Source: Epiperipatus broadwayi
Lineage: Eukaryota > Onychophora > Udeonychophora > Euonychophora > Peripatidae
DNA length: 64,000 bases
NCBI GenBank assembly: GCA_028023455.1
Contig: JAQFVV010012394.1
Location: 27,415,053-27,479,052 of the forward strand
Reading direction: 5' to 3'
Below are positions 28,301-43,300 of the stretch, piece by piece. Both the position numbers and the translations under genes were made by a program. The notes beneath the pieces were generated by a model. That model searched no databases, had not been told where the DNA came from, and worked only from the letters and a program-made list of their open reading frames with translations. Within the stretch, counting starts at the first letter, position 1, and each line of letters starts with the position of its first letter.

Positions 28301-31300
28301 AATTATAACATATTAAAGATGTAATTAAATATAAAACTTATATTTTTTTGTTTTTATTTACATTTTTTTTTTATTTTTTATTTTGAAAAGAGTGACATAA
28401 TTGATTTATTATCTTGTGGGGTTTGTTTTAACAACAGGTATGGAAAACTTTAGAAGTTTTGCCAACGCTAATGGCCGTTCCTATGCGTACCTGTTGAATA
28501 TCACCCCTGTATGTAACAGACTGCCACTTCCTGTCTAATACATGATTTTCCTAATAACACATTATTCCAATATACTTCCGTAATTTTTAGTTTTTTCCAA
28601 TTGCTAAAAGCCAATTAATTACTGATTTGAAAAAAAAATTCTGTTTGAAATTTACTAATCGGAAAATCTTTGCACACCATGGATACAATTATGTTCATCC
28701 ATAACCTACACTGATTCCTCATGTGAAATTAAATTTATTGAACATAAATATAATCTGGAGATGATATACTATCTTCTTGAGAGAATTTCATTTTTTAGAA
28801 TTTGAGTTTAATATACTATTTTGATAACAGCTCCAATACAAACACAATATGTAAACTATATTCATGTATATCAAAATACTGAAATACAATAACAATTTGG
28901 AATTCATTGAAGAGTGAAAATGAAAAAATATAATAGTTTTAAGATAACTAGCATTCACATACTGGAACAAACTTATGATATCCTGGTAATTCTTCTATTT
29001 AATTAAAACAAATTTGTATTAAGATCTAACAATTAAACTGTGGAGGACATAATAAATCTATACTAATTTAAATGATATCATTTGCAAAGGTTTCAGTTTT
29101 ATTAAAAACAAGTCACAAATTATTATATCAATATGAGCACTAATGTAATCAAATAATATTAGCATACATTTCAAATGAAAAATATCAAAACTAAATTAGT
29201 CAATATACTAAACAAACTGCCCCAATTCCCAATCAAATTACTAGCCATAATTAAATTACAAATCTACGACTAATGGTTTCATGACAAGACAGAATTCTAA
29301 TGCACAAAATAACACGATGCAAAACAAATATATACTATCCTACCTTACCATAATTCCTTCTCACATTCCAATTAACTTTAATATCATGATTTTGAAAATG
29401 TTCACTTACTTAAGAGTTCTTTAAATACCAACGGTAAATGGTACGTGAATTGTAAATATGAAAAAATAAAATAGTATATATTTGTTTTGTGTTATTTTGC
29501 ATTTGAGAAGTTTGTTTTGGTAGGGCAAGCATCGGTAATGGATTTATAATTTAATTTTGCCTAGGAATTTAACTATGAAATGGTGTACTTAGATTAACAC
29601 ATTCTTCTAGGCATTTTGCAATATGCAATTATGATATTTTATTATTCCACACTTCACAAAAGTTGCAACAATCCTACAAAATTGGACTGTCTGTATGTGC
29701 ACACATGCATACTGTAAAATAACGTTTATTATAGAAATTTGTCAATTTTGTGCAGACAGTACATCATTATTATTATACCCACAAATGGTACACTCTAAAA
29801 AAAATGCGCCTATCATAAGAAAATAAATATTAAATTATGTTAATTAGTGAAACTATTAAATGATGAACCACAACATGCACACATGGTATGTGAATTGAAA
29901 AGAACTATAGAGTTAATAATAATGAAATTGCTCATGAAGGAGAAAAATATTAAGTTAAAAACCATACTTATGTTTCCGAAGGCTAGGAGTGAATATTGCC
30001 AGTAAAGAAAAATGATAAACTTTAAGTGATATAGACTATCTGTTAATCGTATTATATACAAAATAACTACAAGCAAAAAATATTCTAATATATATATAAG
30101 TTGAACAAAAATTAGTCAACACAATACATATCTTTACTGTGCATATTCTCTCACACAAGCTTGTTATTAATTCCTGTTCCAAAATTACGGAATAACTATT
30201 ATTATTTTTGTTATTATTTGAATAGAAGCACAATGTATACACTGAACTTTAGATATAATTAGAGGGGATTTGAACAAAGTCTTTCAAGCTCCAACTATCC
30301 ACTCCGTCTTCTATAACCGATACATGCAACCACATGTGAAAAATAAAAATGATTTCCAATTAACATATTTTGTGCTGAACTAGCACTCATCAGTTGGTCC
30401 AGATCATCATTTTCCACACACACACATAAAATCAGTGCTCGGTTTATATTAAAACAGCAAATCTTCAAACTTTAATGGACAGACTTCAATCTTCTCCACC
30501 CTCCAACTCTTCAGCCATTCATATTATTGAAAATCTGATGATGGAATGTTAAAAGCCCTTGTTGATGCTAATATTGTTGTCATACCCATAGTGACTTTAA
30601 ATCACTCTGATCCCTCATGTATACGACTTTAATATGTCCATTTAAATAAGCAGAAGTCTGACCATTAAAATTTGAAGATTTGCTATCTTAATGTGGATTG
30701 AGCACTGATTATATATATGTGTGGGAGATGATAATTCTGGATCCAACTAATGAATGCTGGTTCAGCATGAAATATGTATACTGGAGATCATTTATCTTGA
30801 TGTATTGATTATACAAGATGGAGTGGATAGCTGAAGGGAGCTTAAAAGTCTGTGTTCAAACCCCTCTAATTATTTCAATTATTATTTTATTTATCACTTA
30901 TATTATTATTAATGTTAACTTTCATCAGCATTTTATAATAAACTTGCTGAGTTTGTGCAAATTATTTCTAATTTTGAAGCTGACATGGTTGATAATAGTA
31001 AAAATACATCCATGTACACAGCCAGTATGCTATAATAACTAAGAAATTCAATATCTACATCAAAGATTTTAACAAGTCATTTTATCAAATTATTAATAAA
31101 GCAATTAAATGAATTTCTATTATTTTATAAATTATTGAAAAATGAAATAAACTCTACTCCAAACTTAGGATCAGCACCCTTTCTCTATTACAGAGACATG
31201 GAACCTCCAATATTCCTACTTTAACAATAAGAAATTGGACTGCATGTAACTTGATATCATTTCACTTAATGTTTGCTTTAATTCAGAGTTCGTTACTTCA

Positions 31301-34300
31301 CCGTTTACTTTGTAACGATTGTTCTTTTTGACATTTCTACATAAAGGTCATTTAGTTTCCAAAATAGAAGCAAAAGTATCTATACCTTTAATCATTGAAT
31401 TTCAACTATCTCCTTGCATCCTATCCATAATCAATTTTTATATTTATTAAAAAATATAAATAGATTTTTTTTATATTATGATTGAATAAAAATTCATTAT
31501 TATTCAAGCAATTTTCCAATGAAATCAAAATGGTTAATTAAACCCATGATTTTCTAAACCAAACTTCCCTTTTTCTTCATGATTATCAACTCTATCTTTC
31601 ATTAATCTTATTTTTAAGCACTTCATTTATTATTATCTTATTACGTTTTTGCATTCCTAGACTGCGATTAGTTTTTAGCGATAAAAGTTTGCCATAAATC
31701 TTTAATAATGTAAACTTTTCATTAATCCCACAATTTTATTATATCAAATTTCAGCAAACATACATTTTTTTTTTAATAATTACTCTCAGATTTAATTATT
31801 GGATACTGAAGTCAAAAAAATCTGCTGCAAATACTATGAAAAGATAACTGATTCTGTTTCACGCTGCCTGCGGCATCATTTCTGAAAAAAAAAAAATTAT
31901 GTTCAACATAGTTTAACTATTCACCACACAAATTTTAAGGTGGTAGCATATTCGAATCATAAGTTATGTGACAATATCTTTTGTACCATCATCTTCAATG
32001 TTTTTCCTACCATCACAAAATCTTGCAAATCATTTGAAAATGTTCTTGTGACATATAATCTCACTGCCATATATAGTTTGAATCATTGCAAACATTTCTG
32101 TAGCAATTTGCCTAATTTAAAATAAAATTTAATGTAAGCGCATTGCTTAATCATGGGTTAAAGTACAAAACACACAGTACACGTTTCATGTCATAACCCA
32201 TAATCTAACACTTAAAATTTTTATGATGAATAGCTAAACAATGCAATGAAATGCATGCGTTAATTCAGAAACTAGAGAGGACAAGCCATAAATCAGCTTT
32301 TCACTGGGGATTTAAACATGCTCTTGCAGAAGGTATACTCCCCCTTCCTGATATTAGTACTATAGTTTTAAAATCTTTATTAATATTTGAATATTTCAAT
32401 GCTAAAATCACTTTTTCTGATTCAAAGTCTTACATATTCTCCTTTAATTCCATTAAAAGAAGAAGAAGCAAATATACTTTCTAAAACAAGTTAATATTGA
32501 ATCTTAAACGTAGTTCTCTTTTATATAGGAGAACTATTTCAAACAAATGGCCAAGTTTTATTTAACTTTGCCACCATATTCCAATTCTAAAATAAAATGA
32601 TAATCGATCAAATCCTTTTCAAATATTACAAATTTTCATGCAAAAGAAATTGTAAAAATAAAAACAGATAAAAATAAGTTGTCTATGTTAAAAAAAAAAA
32701 AAAATTTTATACACATGATCAATCAATAAACTAAAGTAAACATAATTATGATGAAACAAAACTTTAGTCAATATAAGTTGAATTGTTACCTTTTTTATTC
32801 AATTTATTTAAAACGCTATGTTCCATTTCTGGTTGGAATGCAATTGTACAAAAATCCTTTCCACTTTGTGCTAGAATTCTTGCTTCCCAGATATCTTCCC
32901 AAATGGCTCTAGCATCCAACAAGACATCTAAAACTTTGTAAGTAGAAGAACCTATAACGAGAAAAAAAAAATTATGAAAAAAATATTGCAATAATGTTTC
33001 TAATAAAATGGCAGTCGCAATTTAAGATTCAATCTAAATATTCCTTAAAATTTATTTGAAATTAAAATTTAATAAATAAAGTTTGTGTTTAAAGTAAGAA
33101 TTTCAATATTCTCTTCTCCATTATCTTTTATATTAATGTAAGCAATTTTCTACAAATATCCATACAAATGTGCTATTTTCTGAAATTATCGATCAGTTAT
33201 AGGAAATGAAAGTTAATTCCAGCACTTCTCAGTCACAACTTCACAATATCATTCCAATAATTTTCATCTCATGCTAAATAACTCACATTTAGTCTTTGAA
33301 AATTAGATGAGACTTTAATTGGAAATATATTGGTGCCTCTTCTAACTAGAAACTCATTCCATCTAAATTCTCTCAATATAATAAAAAATTATAAAACATT
33401 TATATAAGGATTATAATTTGTGTATATTTCATTTCATTTTTGTAAATTATAGATCTCTCAGGTGTCCTGCATAAAGTGGATTTGGACTATGTGTTTATGA
33501 GTGACATCATCCTCATACTATTTTAATTTATTTTGCATAAACTAGTAATGCCTTCTTCTCTGCCTTTCTATAAGATCTAAATCCCTTACTGAAGAAGACA
33601 ACAAGATAGAAACCAGTTCAGAGATGTGAACATATATATATATGTACCACTAATTTCAAAACTTCCATTCTTATTGCTTGTTTCTATTAAATCTTTACTA
33701 AAAAAACCCTCACTTCTTTTAATGCATGTTTCACGATGTTTTGTTTAATTTATGACAGTTTCAACTTTCGAGTAGCTTTCTTCAGATCTAAAAGACCAAT
33801 TACTTATAATTATCTTCTACCTAAATATTACTTTTATGTAAAATGTAATTAATTTCAAATATGAAGAAGACTGCTAAACAGTTAAAACTGCCATCAATTA
33901 AATTTGTAATGTATTTTTTTAATCAAGTCTACAACAGATAGCTCCCAAGAGTATAAAATTATGAATTAAATGATAAGAAATAGTAATGATAAAATGTTAT
34001 AAATTTTAGTAAATAAATAAAAAAAAATATAGTGGGAGAATCAAGACTTTATTACCTTAAATATTTAAAATGCAAATTAATGTAAAATTTTGTTACTTGT
34101 GCCTTAACCTCTCTATTAAGCTTAGCAGCCATTTTTTGTTTAAACATACACTCTCAGGGGCCTACAAATTCCAATCAAAAGATTTATTTCAATTTTTTAA
34201 ATTTATATTATAGCGTTATTATTCTATTTTTTTATACTAATCCAAATAATAATAATAAAATGGAAATATTATAATTAACAATAATAAATAAAAAGTACAT

Positions 34301-37300
34301 AACATGTAAATGCCAAAGTCTAAATATATATTAAAGCAGTAATCAAATATCTTCACTTACTCTTCTTTATAATGAAACAGTAAGGTCCGCTTTGCAGATC
34401 TTCGTTTCACCTTTTCTCACCTATTTCCTACCCTCATACTTTAGTTTGAACCCCAATCTATCGTAGTGTGTCTGCAATACGCTTATATACCAAAAATCCT
34501 GCCTAATTTTAAACCATGAGCACAATGCTCGTATTATATATATAACTCATTCCCAAATAAAATAAAATATTATGAATTATGTATATGCTCACGTAATTTC
34601 GATTTATTAAAAAGTAGGTTATATAAGTCGTAATTGCGCACACACTATGATATGCATTTTAAAACATATCAAAATTATAAATTGTTAAAGTTATTTTGTT
34701 TGAATCTATTTACAAATATATATTACAGTCGTAATATGTTTTGATTTAAAATAAAATTCATTTAGTAAATATTCGTTTAGTAAATAGATTCAAATATTGC
34801 AATTTAAAAGTAAAATTTTCGTTTAATTTAATAAAAGTCATTCCAAATATTTCTGTTAAAATAAATGAGGGACAATAGTTTAATTAGTTAATGTTATATA
34901 AGTTTATCTAAATACAGCAGATGTCACCTTAAGGTTTTCTTTAATTAATAAAAGTAATTTTTAATTAAATCTAGTTTGTAATTCGAATGTCGACAGGGAA
35001 ATTAACAAAAGAAATTAATTAAAATTTTGTTGAATTCCTTTAGACATTCGGATAGATTTAATTACAGCTGATAAGTCTGATATATTTTTGTAACGCTCCA
35101 GGGCAGTTCTATTGTTAATTTCTAATATAAAAAGGAGGGTTTCCTTTTGTTCTCCATTCTAATGTTTCTAAGAGAAATCATTCTGAAGTCTAATGTTTCT
35201 AACCAAAATTATTGTAGTAATTTGTAAATCTTGACATGATGGAGTAGAGCGCAAGAAGGCTATTTCTCTCTGGAATGGTCATATGCTGCCATGGACCATC
35301 GGAAGTTATCACACAAGGAACCCCGGAACTGCTGCTGCTGCCAAAAATATGAACATTTCCAGATTTTGCTGTTAAATTATATAAAAACCTGCCGACCATC
35401 AATCTACCTAAAAATGCTTCTCCAGAGGTAACCCTAAATTAACCCAAGAGCTCTTGTGATAACTAACATGCTATAGCTATTTTAAATTGTTTTCCGATAT
35501 TTCACATAACTTTATTATGTATTTCTTTTAAATATAATCAACATTTTCCTCTCTATCCTTGGGTTAATATTTTCTATTTATTAAGCTTTCTGTTATTTTA
35601 TTATGATAATGTGTCAGAATCGTCTTTGACCGAGTGAATTATTCCTTTTGTTGAAAATAAGACGCCACTATGAAGGCATATTTTAAATTTCTAAATAATT
35701 TCCAATTTTATTATCTTGCAAATCACTCGTTCAAGGGCGATTATTTTCTTTAATATATAATATAATCACATAGTTTAAAATCTACATGTTATTGATTTTA
35801 ATCTACTATGAGAGTATGTGCGAGGTCAATGATTTAAATGTGCCACTAATGCATGATTGCGTATATAAATCTATACTTACTTTTCAAGCCCGCAAGCATG
35901 CATTTCCCTATTTTTAATTACTGTGTTCTACTTTAATTACAATGTTCATCATTGACGTTGAGAATGTGCGGACCCTTTTAAATGAATTTTGGGAATTTGA
36001 TTGGGCATTTCTCTTAATCCGAGTAAAACCCATTCAGTATGTTTTATATACACTAGTCTCGTATTGCTGGTAAATGAATTGGTTGTTGAGACCGCTTTGT
36101 TTTACTTTTCCAAGGATTCTTTACATGGCCAAGTCCATTCCTTCGCTTGCACAGTCACTAAGTTTCAGCTGTTCATAAAATACTTTCCTACAGGTTAGTG
36201 GCGAGATGCCCTCCATAATCATTCCGGATATTCAATATTGTTTTATTTTATATTTATTTTACAAAGCATCCGTGACTTAAACGTGGCACACCCTCCAACT
36301 TTAATAAATTCATTATCAGCAATACTGACCTCCCAATGTAACTTTATTATTATTATTATCAAATAAATGCCTTGATCACATTCCCACTTTGTTGCTTAGT
36401 AAGCTTTTATCTGTACTATTCTCGAAATCAATAAATATTTTATAACACTTAATTTTCAAATATTTTCTTGAACTTGTATAATTGCTCAAAGCACCTCGCA
36501 CATGTTCCTATCTCATCAAGCACATTATTGTAATGCTATTAGCCCGAGGAATAGAATATCACTTTGCTTTAAAACCTTTTTGTCAGTTATTGGGATATAA
36601 TGCCAACAATTATTTAATATATGTCCCTGTCTCATATAAGCAGACAGTGGCATTATATATATAATTTATATGAATAAATTTTGTGAAATTATTTAAAACT
36701 AAATTTGATCTCTTATTTTATTTGATTCCTATCACTGTCTCGGTCTATATATATATTTTCTGCATTTCTTTTGTAAATCCATAGACGTTAATTAGCCACC
36801 CAAACTTCTTTTAGTATAGAGTCTTTTGTTTCTCCCTGACCACCAGGCACCGGTCAAAGGTTATACTAGTAGTGGCATCAGATGCATTGTCACGTAGATG
36901 TCGCTGTGAAATTTGGGCTTTAGATTCGAACTTAGTATATCTAGAAGGCAACCCTTCCTAGAATGTTCAGTTTCATGTCTGGGGTTTGAATTCTGCAATG
37001 TGTTAGCAAGATAGACGATTCTGACTGTTACAATAAAGAATGTATATAAAGACAGAAATATCTTTATATGCATTATTTATAAAGAAGAAAGAGAATATTT
37101 GATTACTGTTTTAATATATATGGTGTTTACACAAAATATTTATTTTTTATTTATTATTGTTAATTATAACATTTCCACTTTATTTGTTATTATTTTTTAT
37201 ATTCATATAAGAATAAAGAAATTGAAATGTAATATTATAATCTAAAAAAAAAAAAATTGAAATAAACCTTCTGAATGAAGTTTGTAGGCCCCTGAAAATG

Positions 37301-40300
37301 TACATTTAAACAAAAAAAGGCTGCCAAGTTTGGTCGACAGGATAATGCATAAGTACCAAAATTTTACCAAAAAATACAAAAACATAATTTTTACACAGAG
37401 TACATATTACTAGATACATTATAGGTTAAATCTTATGAGTAAAACTTTAAAAATCTGAATTTATCCATTTTGCTTCAAAAACCATACTACATCACATAAA
37501 AAATGATTTAAAAAATAGTTTATATAATAAAAAAAATTTAAGTGTAAAATTCCTATGATCTATTATTCATTATCATCTGTTGTGTGGTTGGGTGCAGTAA
37601 TAGAATGGTGAATTCTGGAACTAAGTCCTATCTATGGATGGCAATCCGATTCTGTCACTTTCTAGCAATAAATTGTTTGATTATTTTTATTTTAATTCAT
37701 AGTCGTATTTATATTAATGACACTTTTTGTTCAAAACAAATTAATTTTATAAAGTGAAAAAGCAAATTGTCTAATTTATATGCGTATTTCGATAATAATT
37801 TAAAATATCTTCAGCTATAGCTAAAATACAATTTTTATCAGCTCTACGCCACATCTGAATACACAATAATACTATATGTAGTAATATATATATATAATAG
37901 TAACTTGGCTTCATTTAAAAAATTATATTTTTCTATCATATCAAAAATGCATGGTTTAAATATTGATTGATAAATGGGTTTTTAGTCATTTTTAGCTAAG
38001 AAAAAAATGCTTAACTCTCATTTTTTAGCAATTATAAAGCTCCCTAATGCTAACTCTATCATTATTCCTATATGAGGAGCTGTATAGAGATCTTCATACT
38101 GCTAGGAAGCTATTTAAAATCTCTCTTATCTACTTGCCATACTATTTATATCTGAATGTTGATTCATCATCATCATCAACCATTATCAATCCACTGCAGG
38201 ATGGTCTCTCCAAGTTTAATCCATCTTCTCTGATCTTTAGCTTCTCTTCTCCACATCACCCCTGCACACTTTCTTATTTCATCCATCCATCTCACATGTG
38301 GTCTATTTCTGGGTCTTTTACAATCTCTTGGAATCCAGTTTAAAATTTCAATTGTCCATCTACTATCATCTCTTCTAGCAATATGTCCAGCCCAACTCCA
38401 CTTCAATCTTTTAAATTTTTTCAATGAGGTCAGTAACACCTGTTTGTTCTCTTACCCATACATTGTGTTTTTGATCTCTTCTTGTTACTCCCAACATACA
38501 TCTCTCCATACTTCTTTGAGTGGTCTGAAGTCTCTGTATTGCTCTTCTATTAAGTGTCCAAGTCTCAGATCCATAATGCAATATAAAAATACAATCTACA
38601 TAATGTAGTGTAGATATATATTTAGTCTAATGTTGGAGTAATGAATTCTAGAGTTCTGGATCCAAGGATAGTAACTCTGCCCTGACATTTCCACTGCTCA
38701 AACTGCTTACAAACTCCCAAACAATAAGCCATTTGATTGCTTTCCTGCTTTTTTTTTAAAATTAAATTTTGATTTAAAATAAATATGTTAATCATTTATT
38801 TTCTTGATTAATGACTAGAAACCAAATCTGGATTGTAATAAAATTATTATTTAAATTTCAACTTCTTATACTGTTTTTTTTAATCCTGCAAAGTTAGATG
38901 GTGAATTCAAGACAAAGAAAGCTTACTAGATCAAGTTTCATTCCAATAAAAAAAAAATCTACGTTTGGTCTATTGACTAGACTGGTGCAACACACAACCT
39001 GACATTATAGTATTTGAATATCAGTGTCCTAAGCAAATAACTATACAATTATTTTATTCATTAATAGAGCCGAAATATTTTTTTACTTATATAGAAAAAT
39101 AAGCAAGCAATTCTTGACGGAAATAAAATTTCTATTGCTTAAAATTTTTCAGGATCCTGGAAGTTGATTAGGAACAAGAAAAAAAATTCATGATCAAATT
39201 TTTATGTATGTGTATCTATAGTATATATGGACATTATCCAAATTAATTTTAGAAAAGGCATATTTTTAAAAAAGCTTAGTCACTTGTCAATACATTAATG
39301 AATGATTAATAACCACTATTTCCTATTGCATTATCAAATATACACCATATAATAATCAATTGATGAAACACTTTATTACTTTTACAATGCTTTATTATCC
39401 ACCCTTTCCTTCAGTTAACAGTTTCGATTGCCCCAGAAATCTTCTTCAGAACCTTATATCTCCTAAAAATTTGATTGTAACCGTGAGATTAGGAGATATA
39501 AGGTTCTGAAGAAGATTGCTGGGGCAATCGAAACTGTTAACTGAAGGAAAGGGTGGATAATAAAGCATTGTAAAAGTAATAAAGTGTTCCATCAATTGAT
39601 TATTAATAAAAGTTTATTAATCATTTTATATTAGATTAAAAAATTACACTTTTTAATCTTAAAGATTTTTTTCTTTACAAATAACAGAAAAAACTCTGAA
39701 GAAGATTGTTGCACAGTCAAAACTGTCAACTATTTTTGAAAGTTTGGAATAACAAAATGATGTATTACCTCTGTGTAGTAATAATGTAAAATATAATAAT
39801 TTCTAATCTAATAAAAAAAGACTAATAAACTTTTATGTAAGCATTGGAACATAATTTCCTTATGCAAGTAATTGTTAAAAAATAAGATAATTTTAATGTA
39901 AATATAATTAATGAGGGTTTTATTTTTTTAAAAAAATGAATATTATTAAAAAAACTGTATAGTTTCCAACTAAAAGATAAATTTTCTAGTGACTTTATAA
40001 AGAATTAATTTGGTCACTGTAATCATAAAGTGGATAACCATTATTGTTAAGATCCATAGTTTGTGTTTGACTAATTTATGTACGTCCAAAACTGTTAAAT
40101 TTCATTAATAAAATGGATAAGCACAACAACCATGGATTACTCTGAATCTGTTGATGAGGTTTCAGTTATACTGAAGAAAATCAAATCTACCTGTCTTTAC
40201 TGTTGAATTTAGAAAAAAAAAAGGTTGTTTGAACATATTAAGAAATCCATTTTTTAAAGTCATAATGTGTTTGAGGGACAACTTCTATTCTGTTGTCTAG

Positions 40301-43300
40301 TGAAGAAACATGTAAAAGAAAAGAATAGTCTTGAATATGCCTGTAATATTTTTTGTGGAATATTTAAGTGAATATCTAGAAGTTTAGTGTGGACACTTTC
40401 CCTCTAAAATGGGATCTATACACATAAGTATACTAGTGTTAAGAAAGCTGTCTCTAAAGTAACTGTATTACAATTCCAAAGTTAAGGCAGCTTTCCGAGG
40501 AAATTATTCCTAAAAATAAAAAGACGAATAAATACAAAACACAATAATCAATCTAAATAAAATTGAAACAAACAACTATTTACATTTACAGTTATTTAAT
40601 TATCAACCCAGCTTTCATCTCATATTGAGATGAATGCTACCTTGATAATTAAATAACTGGAAATATAATTAATTGTTTGTTTCAATTTTATTAAGTATAT
40701 ATCAATAACAACATTGTGGACAAATAATTATTTTTATACTGGATATATGACCATTGTATATAAATACAAAACATATATAGAGCTTGGTCTTACTGAAGTA
40801 CCTTAGTAGATTGAAATACATTTGAAGTTACTGACTGAAATATGTCTTAGAAGTCATTGGCATGGATTTCATTTTTTTCTCAATGTCAGTGGTCATGCAT
40901 TTTTTGAAACGTGTTGAAATGATATGGAACAAATCATGAGTAATGGGGAAATGAGAAACCATCATTATCCCCACATTTAATAAAACATAAAATTAAATAT
41001 AAAAGGAATGAGCATGAAATCAGCATAAACAAACTGCAAGTTGCATCTCCAACATTAAAGAAGAATCATTAATCATCAGTATTATACAATCAAAAAAAAT
41101 CAACAATCAACCTTGCAACTGGATTTAAAAGAAATCCATTATAAAGAGGCAAATTATCTAGCCACTACCAAACATAGGGCAGAAATACAACACAATTATC
41201 TGCATGCATATATTTAAGTGCTAATTCATCAAAATATTAAAAAAATCAAATAATGCGGAGATACTGAAACATAATGATCATCATCAATGCCCTGGATATA
41301 TAGTATGATTAACATATTGGTCAACTATAAACTTAATTCCTAATAAAAATTAAATAAAATATAGTGCATGGACTTTAAAGATGATAGCTTTGCATCATCC
41401 AGGAGTGTTATCTTGGTGTCCAAAACACCAACACAACCCCAACATCTATATAATTAACTGCCATGCTCTAATCTAGCTCAGGAAGCAAAAACTCTATAAA
41501 CTGTTACTATGAGCAAGAAATAAATAAATAAATAAATAAAATAGCTTATTCTAAATCACTTTAAGTAATTCATAAGTTTACCCTACTATAATTAAATAGC
41601 TTTACTGGAATAATTATAAAATCCTAGAACACTAAGCTGTATTGAAATCAAGTCATACATATTGCCAATTCATGTGACAGATAGCTAGAGGAATAAAAAC
41701 TTTAAGACTAAAATATTTTTTTAAACAATTAATAATTGATTAACAATAAACAAAAATTAAGAAAAAGACATGATACTATGAAAATTTAAACATTTATTTT
41801 ATCAAAAAAATATAGTTTCATAAAAATTATAATTAATCAGTTGATTTCTATTCCTCAAATCAATTAATGCTTAATTCGCTAAGTTATTTCTTTAAATAAA
41901 TAAAAGTTGGAAAAACAACATTTTAAAATCAGAGATAACAATCTTTAACTGAGCTTAATTAACCATTTGTTACATTTGGATGGGGGGGGGGGGGATGAAT
42001 GAAAAGAAAAGCATGTTTAAAAACAAAATTAAAAAAAAAAAAATTAATTTAACAGAATTAATTTTTAAAAAAAAAACTCAGAATTTTGAAGAGAAAAATT
42101 GAATATATTAGAAAAAATGTTTTATATAAAGATATTATATTAATAAAATTCTTATTTTTATAAAATTATTACTTTTATATTAAAAAAATATTTTTAACTA
42201 TAATGGAAATACACTGTGCACATAAAGATATCTTTAACCATGGTTTTAAATTTTTTTTGCAGTCCTTAGCAATTATAACTTCCAGTTTTTCTGGGTACAT
42301 TTTCTTCTTGAAGGTTTCTATACTGTACATCAGTGCTTCTTAAACTTTTTCATTCATGACCCCTTTTTATCATAGATTTTTTTCATGACCCCAGATATTA
42401 AATATAAAATATAGAAATAAATATTCCCATAAATAATTAATTTCTTTGGTAAACAATATATATATGAAAATAAGTAGTTTAGGATTTATTTTAAGTATAT
42501 AAAATTTAATGAAAGAAAATCATGTTTTAATGAGATGGGTGTGCTTTTTTTGCTGCATAACAAATTAAATCTTGGTGAAATATTTGATACTGCTTGATAT
42601 AAAGGTCTTCAACGTTTTTCAGCACTGAACAATATCTTGATTTAATATACATTAAAGCTGAAAAAGTCATTTCACATAAGTATGTGGTGCTGAATGGCAG
42701 AAGAACGTTTAATGCCATTTCAAAAATTGTGGCAAATTCAGTCCTAGCTTCGATCCAGAATTCAGTCAAGGATTTTTGTGGTAAGTCACGTTTTATGTTT
42801 GAGTCACTCGATAGCTCAGCAAATTCCTCTTGGGCTTTATATGGCAGGTGATTAAACTCATTAATATCAATCAAAAATGGTCTTTGAATCCAAGATAACT
42901 TTTTGAAATCTAAATTTGGTATAAAGTATTTGCAAAACTGTATTTCTAGGGTTTTTAAGTGATCTATAATAATTTTTGCAATTAAAGTTTTACAATTATT
43001 TTTTTCAATTATAAAATTGTTGATAGTCGAAAGTATTTCCAATGAATCATTTTCCACCCTATTCTTCTCATGGTGATCTTTTTAATAAAACTATCAATTT
43101 TATCATTCGAAGTAAAAATATTGCTATTTTTACATTGAAGAGACAAATTATGATCATTTAACTTCTCAAAAATATCAGACAAATAGCACAGATTTCATAG
43201 CCATAAATCATTTTGAAAAATAGCAGCAAGATCAGATTTTTGTTCAGTTAAAAATACAATACTTTCTTCTTTTAATAACAATTATCTTCTTAAACTTCGC

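Noticed and set aside
39350-39605. Hammerhead ribozyme
   Set aside because: CTGAAGA and GAAAC flank a stem, but the base after CTGAAGA does not pair as required and stems I and III are not evident.
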